Below are positions 57,914-64,000 of a DNA stretch of 64,000 nt, one piece after another (position 1 is the first letter of the stretch; every line of letters begins with the position of its first letter). The translations under genes were made by a program, and so were the position numbers. The DNA is taken from NCBI RefSeq assembly GCF_040605635.1, contig NZ_JBEXDG010000058.1, positions 8,811 through 72,810 of the forward strand. Direction: 5' to 3'. A model generated the notes under the pieces. The model ran no database searches. It was not told where the DNA came from and saw only the letters and a list, made by a program, of their open reading frames with translations. This DNA comes from Dactylosporangium sp040605635 (GTDB lineage Bacteria; Actinomycetota; Actinomycetes; Mycobacteriales; Micromonosporaceae).

Positions 57914-59779
57914 TTAGGGCTCGGGAAAGGTGCCACCCAAATTCTCGACAGCTCTCTTGAACGCACGGCGGGCTAGAACGCTTACCCTTGCGGGTCGGAC
58001 GACGGAAAAGCGTGGGTCGCCAATCAGGAAGTTCCGCAGCGAGTCTGCGTGAAAAGCTGACTTCTGCTTTGCTTCTAAAATCTCCGGAAGCGGTGGGCCA
58101 TGAGTCTCCGAAACGCCCTCGATGATGTCTAGCTCGACTAAATTAACGATTTCCAAGGGTGCAATGTCAGAACCGGTAAGTAGGCCAATCGATTGCACTG
58201 CCTCTCGAATAATCGAATTGATGATTGGATTGTTGGGGAATCCTTCAGTCAATACCACAATTGGATAGAATCTAGTGGAGACGCGCCGCGTGACACCGGT
58301 CAGAGCCCGTTCATTGAGCCTAAGGTGCTTAATCGTCGCGTCGATCTGACGGATCTCTTCGATAATCTTGTCACGATCGCGGAGTAGTCCATTGACCGAA
58401 GCGCCATTCACTGTGTCGCGTGATGTCTGGACTGTGGTTACCTCAACCACCAGCCAAGATGTACCGTAGTCGACAACGACATCGGCAACCTTTAGTCCCT
58501 TATACGCTCGCTTCAGCGCCTTATCGGCGTACACTCGCTTGACGCCGATAGTTCCTGTCAGTGACTCAAAGACCTCTCGCGCATATCTCTCTGAGTAGTC
58601 ATCAAATGCTTGACGCACCTTCCTCGCCTTTGCTGACTGTCCGATTCGCGTTATGCCTTCCTCGATCTCGAACACTGGCGCGAACCCTAGGCAGCGTCGA
58701 AGGAGCATGTCCGGATCAAGGATCATCGACTTGTCGTCGAACTTCACAATCGGATAGCGCGAGAATGCCGTGAAGTACCAGTCTAGGGAGTGCTCTCGGA
58801 CCTCCCTTCTCACAGTCCGCTTATACTCGTCGATCGGCATCGAGATCGAGTCGATCATCTTCTCCACGCGGTCCAGGTCCCAGTTCAGACTCCTCGACAG
58901 AGCCACCCGGTCAACTATTGGCCCCCGCAAGATTGCGCTTGCCCAGAGCGAGATAACGACAGAAACTCGTTCCTCCATGTCGAACCCAAGCGCCTCGAAG
59001 AAGACGGACGAGAGCGGTTCCTTCAGGTACTTGCTAGGCGCATCCCTGGGCATCTCAACCCAACGCCGCATAAAGAGCGCCAAATGGGAGTCCTCGCGAT
59101 ACTCGGCGTTAAACATTGTATTTGCAGCAACCTCAAGAGCGAGCGCGTTTGCCGCAACCGTAGTTTCTGATTCCGCCCGATCGTCCGAGCTGGTCGAGAG
59201 GTTGTCGCCGAGAGCAAGGAGCAGGTGAGGAATCGTTGTCGAAACTCGCTCTCCTTCTGGAACATTGTACGGGCATTCTGCAATTATCAGCTTTTCGAGG
59301 ATAAATAGTAGTTGCGGAGCATGCATCGTCGCGCCTTCTGCGACGGCATTAGCGACGCGGCTTCTCAGCGGTTCATTGAACATAGCAATAGAATCTCGGT
59401 CGAGTTTCGTACCGGGATCTTCTTCTCCGGGCTGACGTAACGCCGCAATTACGGATGCCGTACTGGCCAGAGCATCGAATAGTGGTATTCGTCGAAGTAC
59501 TGCTCGAATCGCCTCCAGCTCAATGCGCATCCCGGTAAGCGTTCTTAACGTTGTGTACGTGCGTCCAAAGTCAAGCGGACCAATTTCCACAGCGGCAGCG
59601 GACGGAACAAGGAGACCGGAAGATCTTCTGCCAAGGGCCCCCAAGGCCGAGACCGTACTTCCGGCTGCATATGTGCGGTTTGACTCGACGGCCGCAAGGT
59701 AGCGACGCAACTCAGCGGGCTCTCTTCGAATAAAGAGCCTGCGAAGCTGTTGAAGCTCATCAAGGGGCTTATCGGTCAT
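57914..59779 (-). CDS. 621-aa protein with PD-(D/E)XK-like centre (low-GC cargo)
   Basis: The start is ATG 59779 behind TGAGGAAG; an in-frame GTG at 59824 overlapping the PIN stop would add 15 residues. The first ~350 residues are helical with no recognised motif. Residues ~395-450 look like a restriction-endonuclease core: REVFESLTG (Glu 405), KVADVVVDYG (Asp 433), WLVVEVTT (Glu 446), with Thr where Lys is usual. A Rossmann-like segment FYPIVVLTEGFPNNPI follows. AT-rich codons set it apart from the element's core genes. Not a known family to me. Confidence 0.6.
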   Translation of the reverse strand: MTDKPLDELQQLRRLFIRREPAELRRYLAAVESNRTYAAGSTVSALGALGRRSSGLLVPSAAAVEIGPLDFGRTYTTLRTLTGMRIELEAIRAVLRRIPLFDALASTASVIAALRQPGEEDPGTKLDRDSIAMFNEPLRSRVANAVAEGATMHAPQLLFILEKLIIAECPYNVPEGERVSTTIPHLLLALGDNLSTSSDDRAESETTVAANALALEVAANTMFNAEYREDSHLALFMRRWVEMPRDAPSKYLKEPLSSVFFEALGFDMEERVSVVISLWASAILRGPIVDRVALSRSLNWDLDRVEKMIDSISMPIDEYKRTVRREVREHSLDWYFTAFSRYPIVKFDDKSMILDPDMLLRRCLGFAPVFEIEEGITRIGQSAKARKVRQAFDDYSERYAREVFESLTGTIGVKRVYADKALKRAYKGLKVADVVVDYGTSWLVVEVTTVQTSRDTVNGASVNGLLRDRDKIIEEIRQIDATIKHLRLNERALTGVTRRVSTRFYPIVVLTEGFPNNPIINSIIREAVQSIGLLTGSDIAPLEIVNLVELDIIEGVSETHGPPLPEILEAKQKSAFHADSLRNFLIGDPRFSVVRPARVSVLARRAFKRAVENLGGTFPEP

Positions 59780-59813
59780 CGCTTCCTCAGTATGTCTCGA
59801 CAGGTCACGACGT

Positions 59814-60617
59814 TCAGACGTCACCGAGAGGCAATCGGAACTTGACTCCTAGCTGCATAACGGGAATCCCTCGACTGAGACCTCGTACACGCATTCCTCT
59901 ATCCCCAGAAACCACGGTGACAGCTCGTTCAACCGATTGAAAAATTTGCTCTGCGCGATCCAGAATTTCGTGATCAACATTCGAATGGCGTCGATGATTC
60001 GGCGGATCTGCGAGAATCTCTAGTGTGACGCCAGGACGAATTTCCGACGCACCCCCGACCGCCTTCTCAAGATGCTTGTCCAACATTCGCAAGCGCGTCT
60101 CGGCTCGACCTGCAAGCTGCTTGCTGCTCGCATAAGTCTTCTGGTCAAGCTCGTCCAGCACCACCAACGGAACGATCAGACGCGAACGCTTGAAGCCAAA
60201 CTCTTCATTCCACAAAATTTCGTCGGCCGGTCGATAGTGCAGCATCGTGTTCGTGTCAAGGAGCAACATCTCTCCATCGCGCTCCCTTAATGGGACGAGC
60301 CGCCCTAAGGTGTCGATGGCTTCTAGAATATGACGCCTTTGAGCATCGAGTTCATCGGTCACTACAGCGAGACCGATTCGAATATCCTCGCTCCACCCGT
60401 GAGCGCGGATGTGCCAATGGCGTGTCGAATGAAGCAGCCCAAGCATCTCATCTTCAGCGAACAATGAGGTGTAATGGATTTCAGTGTTGCGTACCCATGC
60501 CATGTATGCATCCAACAAATGCTGCCTTGGGCGTTGGGCAGTACTCGATGCGTCGCGATCCCGCTCGCCAAGGACCTCGATTGCCCTGGCTGCAGTAACT
60601 CCGCGTCGTAGTCGCAT
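59814..60617 (-). CDS. PIN-domain nuclease (low-GC cargo)
   Basis: 267 aa from ATG 60617. The N-terminal ~115 residues are helical. The PIN domain has MLLLDTNTMLHYRP (Asp 121), LVVLDELDQKTYAS (Glu 156), NVDHEILDRAEQ (Asp 215 and 220) and VVSGDRGMRVRGLSRG (Asp 239), so all catalytic positions are present; the type is the long PIN_4/YlaK-like form, not VapC. It precedes the PD-(D/E)XK-like gene by 34 bp (or overlaps it by 11 bp if GTG 59824 is used), forming a two-gene operon with two predicted nucleases. Confidence 0.75.
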   Translation of the reverse strand: MRLRRGVTAARAIEVLGERDRDASSTAQRPRQHLLDAYMAWVRNTEIHYTSLFAEDEMLGLLHSTRHWHIRAHGWSEDIRIGLAVVTDELDAQRRHILEAIDTLGRLVPLRERDGEMLLLDTNTMLHYRPADEILWNEEFGFKRSRLIVPLVVLDELDQKTYASSKQLAGRAETRLRMLDKHLEKAVGGASEIRPGVTLEILADPPNHRRHSNVDHEILDRAEQIFQSVERAVTVVSGDRGMRVRGLSRGIPVMQLGVKFRLPLGDV

Positions 60618-61119
60618 CGTGCCAGCATCCCCCTTGTTCCTAGTCGATGCAAACGAGTTGCACGGTGGTCTTTCCTCTCGAACCGCACTGATGCGGCTAG
60701 CAAGCAGCTGTTGGCGCGAGTTCGAGCGTCGTGTGCTGCCCTCAACGATCTACACCGACGAGTCGTCCACGAGCTATTGCCGAATTTGGCTGTATTAGAT
60801 CAAGGCGCCTTCGGCGCAGGCCCGGACGTGGACACGCAGCTCGGCGTGCAAGCGGCGCCCGGCGCTGCGCGCCAGCGCCGTAAGCCCGCTCGGCCGGGAC
60901 GCCACGTCCGGGCCGGACGGAGTCGCGTGAGGAGGACGACCAGACAGGTCGACGCTTGGACTCGAAGCGCCTGCATCGGCTGAGTCGGCTTTAACGTGCC
61001 CTTTTCAACCTCAGTGATGGCCATCTTCGACGTGCTGAAGTGCGAGGGCCGCGTGGTGATCGCGGTGGATGCGGTGGCTGCGATTTTCCGACGCCCTCAC
61101 CGGGAGGTGGCAAGCGCTA
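60618..61119. other. Intergenic region of the AICE right arm, no gene seen
   Basis: No frame here has plausible coding character. The part next to the PIN gene (60,618-60,800) is A/T-richer and probably holds its promoter. GC rises again from ~60,810, marking the right edge of the imported block. Confidence 0.5.
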
Positions 61120-61545
61120 CTAGGCGTGTTCGATCCACACGCCGAGGCGGGCGAGCCGCTGGATGGTCGTTGGTGAGTAGAAGACCAAGGCGCTCGCCGC
61201 ACGGTCCGGATCGTCGTTGACAACCCTAATGCCGGCCTGCAGATCGAAGGCCCGGCAGGCGGCGGCGATGCCGTCGGCGCGCGGGTCGATCCGGTCGAGC
61301 AGCGCAGTCATCGCGAATTCGGTGATCGAGGTGTCCATCACCGGCATGCTGTACTCCCAGCCGCTCAATCGTCGTCCCCGCTCGCCCCGCCGGTTGCTGG
61401 TCGTCGGTGCCAGCCCCACCAGCGCGGTGACCTCGTCCGGGTCGAACGCCATCGCGTCGAACTCTGCAGCGCTGTACGACGACACGGCTTTCGTCAGCCG
61501 GTGCTGGAGAACCAGGTAGGCCCGTTGCGCATACGTCTCATCCAT
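61120..61545 (-). CDS. DUF4279 protein
   Basis: 141 aa from ATG 61545; the frame is open to 61575. FDPDEVTALVGLAPTTSNRR, GERGRRLSGWEYSMPVMDTS and LLDRIDPRADGIAAACRAFD fit DUF4279, ending TTIQRLARLGVWIEHA. The family is small, cytoplasmic and uncharacterised, and often found in islands. GC-rich, unlike the adjacent PIN cassette, so it is probably older cargo. Confidence 0.75.
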   Translation of the reverse strand: MDETYAQRAYLVLQHRLTKAVSSYSAAEFDAMAFDPDEVTALVGLAPTTSNRRGERGRRLSGWEYSMPVMDTSITEFAMTALLDRIDPRADGIAAACRAFDLQAGIRVVNDDPDRAASALVFYSPTTIQRLARLGVWIEHA

Positions 61546-61765
61546 CAAGGCGAAGCGTACTGAGCCGGACGCCACAGCCGCGGCCGAGACTGTCGGCCGG
61601 GCTCACGTATGGCGATGACCAGCCGCCATAGAGGATGAAATGGCTCAACAGAGATATGAGCTACCGCGACGTCCGTCGGGCGACAGGCCGTCGCTCCCGC
61701 GGCGTTGCCCTCCGCGTGTAGTTGCGCTCTTGCCTCCCGGCGGGCCTCTGGGTCCCGGAGGGTGC

Positions 61766-61917
61766 GCTCCTCCGTACCCCCGTCACGCAGGCAAGGCCAA
61801 GCAGACCGCCGGCGGGGGCGCCGAGCGTCCGCACGGGACCTGAGCGTCCGCGCGGGCGAGGCACCCCCGCCGGCGGCCCGCTTCCCAGGGGTGCATGACG
61901 GGTGTACGGAGGAGCTT
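61766..61917. repeat. Nested inverted repeats near attR (candidate transfer or replication site)
   Basis: Outer arms: 61766-61788 (GCTCCTCCGTACCCCCGTCA...) against 61895-61917, 23 nt with 2 mismatches. Inner arms: CCGCCGGCGGGGGCGCC (61806-61822) against 61862-61878, 17 nt with 1 mismatch. In the loop two direct repeats GAGCGTCCGC(A/G)CGGG lie at 61823-61837 and 61842-61856. No ORF spans it. Candidates are the clt/oriT site, a replication origin or a structured RNA. Confidence 0.65.
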
Positions 61918-61932
61918 GGGTGGGGATGCTGG

Positions 61933-61951
61933 GCGTGCCATTCGCGTGCCA
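61933..61951 (+). repeat. Integrase arm-type repeat, right copy
   Basis: GCGTGCCATTCGCGTGCCA, identical to 47313-47331 and in the same orientation, 108 bp before attR. In the excised circle the two copies would flank the att core as P-arm sites. AGGTCAGAGC is repeated at 62015-62024 and 62025-62034. Confidence 0.6.
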
Positions 61952-62059
61952 GTAACAGCGGTCAACGACGGCGAATCACGGGCACGCTGAGGCCCCGGCA
62001 GGCGACGCAACACCAGGTCAGAGCAGGTCAGAGCGTCAGCAACGGACGCAGTGATCCAA

Positions 62060-62104
62060 TTCCTAAACCGTGTGTCGCAGGTTCGAATCCTGCCGGGGGC
62101 ACCA
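62060..62104 (+). repeat. attR core (45 bp)
   Basis: Exact copy of 47234-47278. Only the 3' part of the tRNA is present (no D arm or 5' acceptor strand), so this is not a tRNA gene. It marks the right end of the AICE. Confidence 0.93.
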
Positions 62105-62214
62105 AAAAGAACTGCGCCACCCCACGGGGCGTGCTGATCATCGAAGCAACCTACCCACTACCGCCGGGCCGCAAGGCCAGATCCGCACCCTCCGCTCCGG
62201 GGAGCTAAGACGTC

Positions 62215-62298
62215 GACGGCACCACCAACATCGCCGCCGCCAACCGCCACTACGCCCGCAATCCCAACCGCCGGTTGGGATTGCTCAGCATCACCTAA
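62215..62298 (+). pseudogene. Transposase C-terminal remnant (ISAs1-like)
   Basis: Reads DGTTNIAAANRHYARNPNRR then LGLLSIT stop, like the tail of ISAs1-type transposases (TNIAAAxRHxAR). The rest is gone. It contains a strong hairpin at 62258-62284 (GCAATCCCAACC / GGTTGGGATTGC, 3-nt loop). 62,105-62,214 and 62,299-62,404 show nothing else. Confidence 0.45.
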
Positions 62299-62406
62299 CG
62301 ACTTTGCCGGGGCCTTGGCCCGAACGGCTAGGCATCCGTATGGGCGACCCTGCCAGGTGACGGCATGGGCTCCATCCTCGACGACACCGAACTCTCGAAG
62401 CAGATA

Positions 62407-63574
62407 CAGATCTTGAAAAGGTGGGGTTGATCGGTTGTAGTGGCGTGTTGCCGTTACGTCGGTTGAGGGTGGTAGGGCGGAGGGATGAGGTATCCCGATG
62501 GTGGCGGTCTGTCCGCGCGGCAGCGGGCGAGGCGTGCGGCGGTCCGGCTGGAGGCGGCGGGCTGGTTCGCCGATGGTGTGCCGGTCGCGGAGGTGGCGCG
62601 GCGGTTGCGGGTGTCGAAGACCGCGGTGTTCGGCTGGCAGCAACGATGGCGGCGTGGTGGTGAACAAGCTCTGGCGTCGAGGGGGCCGGGCGGCGCCCGG
62701 TGCCGCCTGGACGGGTCCCGGTTGCGGCGCCTGGCTGATGCCCTCGACGAAGGGCCGGCGGTGCACGGGTTCGGTGCGGACCAGCGGTGGACCCTCGCCA
62801 GGGTCTCGGACCTGATCGCGCGGATGTTCCACACCCGCTACACGCTGCGCGGCACCGCGTACCTGCTGCACCGCATCGGCTGGTCGGTGCAGATCCCCGC
62901 GCACCGTGCGGTCGAACGCGACGAGACAGCGATCGCGGCGTGGCGGCGGGAGGTGTGGCCGGCGGGAAAACGGTAGCGGCGCAGCGCGACGCGTGGATCG
63001 TCTTCGAGGACGAAGCCGGTCAGACGCTGCGCCCACCGAAGGCCCGCACCTGGGGCCGCCGCGGTCGGACACCGGTGATCCCGGTGTCGGGTAAGGGATC
63101 CGGGCGGGTCTCGATCGCCGGTCTCGTCTGCGTCAAGCCGGGCATGCGCTCCCGGTTCGTCTACCGCACCATCGTGCATCGTGGACGTAAAGGCGAGCGG
63201 CGCAGCTTCTCCGAACGTGACTACATGAGGCTGATCGATGCCGCGCATCAGCAGCTCGGCGGGCCGATCGTGCTGATCTGGGACAACCTCAACGTCCACG
63301 TCAGCGCTGCCATGCGGGACATGATCGCCGCCCGGGACTGGCTGCACGTCATCCGATTGCCTGCCTACGCCCCGGATCTGAACCCGACTGAAGCGGTGTG
63401 GTCACACCTGAAACGCAGCATCGGCAACCTCGCCGTCAACGGCGTCGGCCACCTGCAGGCGATCATCAAGAACCGGTTGAAGAGCATCCAGTACCGCACC
63501 GACCTGCTCGACAGCTTCCTCGCCCACACCGGCCTGACCATCGAACCCGACTCAACCTAACCTTTCAAGATCTG
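62407..63574 (+). mobile_element. IS630-family insertion sequence
   Basis: 1,168 bp. Left end CAGATCTTGAAAAGGTGGGG and right end (reverse strand) CAGATCTTGAAAGGTTAGG are terminal inverted repeats. Both ends are flanked by TA (62405-62406 and 63575-63576), the target duplication of IS630/Tc1-mariner elements. It contains one transposase gene read with a frameshift. It lies 0.3 kb outside the AICE. Confidence 0.85.
62485..63560 (+). CDS. IS630-family transposase (-1 frameshift)
   Basis: Frame 0 (62485-62976) encodes the helix-turn-helix part (PVAEVARRLRVSKTAVFGWQ). The catalytic part is in the -1 frame to 63560: VFEDEAGQ (first Asp), VLIWDNLNVH (second Asp), NPTEAVWSHLK (Glu), the DDE triad. 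The frames join at GGGAAAAC (62964-62971), where a -1 slip gives GKTVAAQRDAW without gaps. A slippery A run suggests programmed frameshifting, but a decay mutation is possible. Confidence 0.8.
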
Positions 63575-63576
63575 TA

Positions 63577-64000
63577 GCAGGACCGCTGCGCTTGATCGGG
63601 CAGCTTCGCATCGTGGAGTCACCGAATATGCGCGGTAGCTACCGGTATCCAGTCGACCATGATGCTCTCGACCGGCCAAGTTGCTCAGCTCCCTCGCCAG
63701 TCCGCGAGCATGCTCTCCATGTCGGACAAGTCCATCCAAGTTCACCCGGACAAGTCGATGTCACAAGCCGCTCTCGGCGTCGGCGCACTCGAAGTTGCGC
63801 AGATCTTGAGCCGCATGCTAATCGATGCGGCCACCCGCCGTTAAGGATGGAGCTCCGTCAGTCATCGTTTGGCCTCGATGACTGACCGCCCGCACGCTGT
63901 AACAGTGAGCCATTCCGCGTAACGATGGATGACGTTGGGTAACTGGTCGCGGTCGGGCAGGGCAACACGCCGGATCCGTTGTGGTGCAACAAGAAGACGC
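63577..64000. other. Region right of the IS, no assigned gene
   Basis: Two short overlapping frames (63592-63885 and 63659-63844) are open, but neither shows a recognised motif. Removing the IS and one TA joins MGSILDDTELSKQI (from ATG 62364) in frame with sequence after 63577, so the IS may interrupt a small ORF of unknown kind. Nothing else is visible up to the window end. Confidence 0.35.

Larger units (their letters stand above)
47234..62104. mobile_element. Actinomycete integrative and conjugative element (AICE) in tRNA-Arg(CCT)
   Basis: A 14.8-kb element bounded by a perfect 45-bp direct repeat, with a tyrosine integrase 10 bp inside the tRNA end. It contains the complete AICE set: Int, Xis, RepSA-type Rep, DUF2637 membrane protein, TraB/FtsK translocase, GntR (KorSA-like) and XRE regulators. 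The operons from 48 to 56 kb read toward the integrase. Cargo occupies 57.2-61.5 kb. All core genes are intact, so it may still excise and transfer as double-stranded DNA. Confidence 0.9.

Noticed and set aside
57914..59779. Assignment of the 621-aa protein as a classical restriction enzyme
   Set aside because: The core has ExT instead of ExK and there is no methyltransferase nearby; only a PD-(D/E)XK-like similarity is claimed.
60711..60983. Plus-strand 90-codon ORF in the AICE right arm
   Set aside because: Arg-rich translation without motif or ribosome site; probably non-coding.
62060..62104. Second tRNA-Arg gene
   Set aside because: Only the 3' 45 bases are present; no acceptor 5' strand or D arm. 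It is the attR core.
47234..62104. Prophage
   Set aside because: No capsid, terminase, portal, tail or lysis genes; the RepSA, TraB, DUF2637 and KorSA-like set defines an AICE.

Overview
High-GC actinomycete DNA. The RluA, NRDE and Ppm/GtrA-type genes, SigE-family sigma factors with ATGA-coupled membrane partners, DUF397, RepSA/TraB mobile elements and frequent GTG starts suggest a filamentous actinomycete, most likely Micromonosporaceae; this placement is an inference. No rRNA and no CRISPR array were seen. There is one complete tRNA, tRNA-Arg(CCT).

Region 1 (1-22,644) is ordinary chromosome. It holds the tail of an EAL phosphodiesterase, NRDE/TANGO2, a GT39 membrane mannosyltransferase and a GT2-GtrA polyprenyl-phosphate glycosyltransferase that share a CACAGG-N5-CACAGG promoter motif. 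Then come a crotonase, a glutamate-cysteine ligase-like enzyme, two SigE-family sigma/membrane-protein pairs, an XRE regulator coupled to a glycosyltransferase-like gene, GNAT, DUF4407, a GHL10 hydrolase, DedA/CsbD, an ECF sigma with a SnoaL tail, an RluA pseudouridine synthase, YciI and a TDT/LysR pair.

Region 2 (22,645-47,100) is an accessory island of conflict genes and their debris. It contains a two-part NLR/amyloid signalling locus: a minus-strand effector with a C-terminal RHIM-like motif, facing an operon of a small protein, a DUF6879-like protein and an NB-ARC/TPR receptor that carries the same motif at its N terminus. It also holds a 2OG-Fe(II) oxygenase with an unknown partner, HipBA, a SEC-C/pRiA4b ORF-3 protein, a helicase-associated protein, MazEF-like, a TOTE-type primase-helicase, a CcbP-like protein and partner, VapBC, Phd/Fic, a PD-(D/E)XK winged-helix protein, and decayed HigBA and XRE copies. 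Three truncated copies of one DUF6933-like gene are scattered through it. Several wrecks carry CAG-to-TAG changes.

Region 3 (47,234-62,104) is a complete actinomycete integrative and conjugative element (AICE) in tRNA-Arg, bounded by a perfect 45-bp repeat. From left to right it has Int, Xis, RepSA-type Rep, small proteins, a DUF2637 membrane protein, a TraB/FtsK translocase, a GntR regulator, DUF397 and other small genes, an XRE-TPR regulator and a YdcF-like protein. A lower-GC cargo block follows, with a PIN-domain gene and a 621-aa PD-(D/E)XK-like gene in one operon. Base composition changes inside ydcF, so the cargo probably arrived by recombination between related elements. The right end carries DUF4279, a large nested inverted repeat and paired integrase-arm-like repeats.

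Region 4 (62,105-64,000) holds a transposase tail remnant, an intact IS630-family element with TA target duplication and a -1 frameshift, and unassigned sequence.
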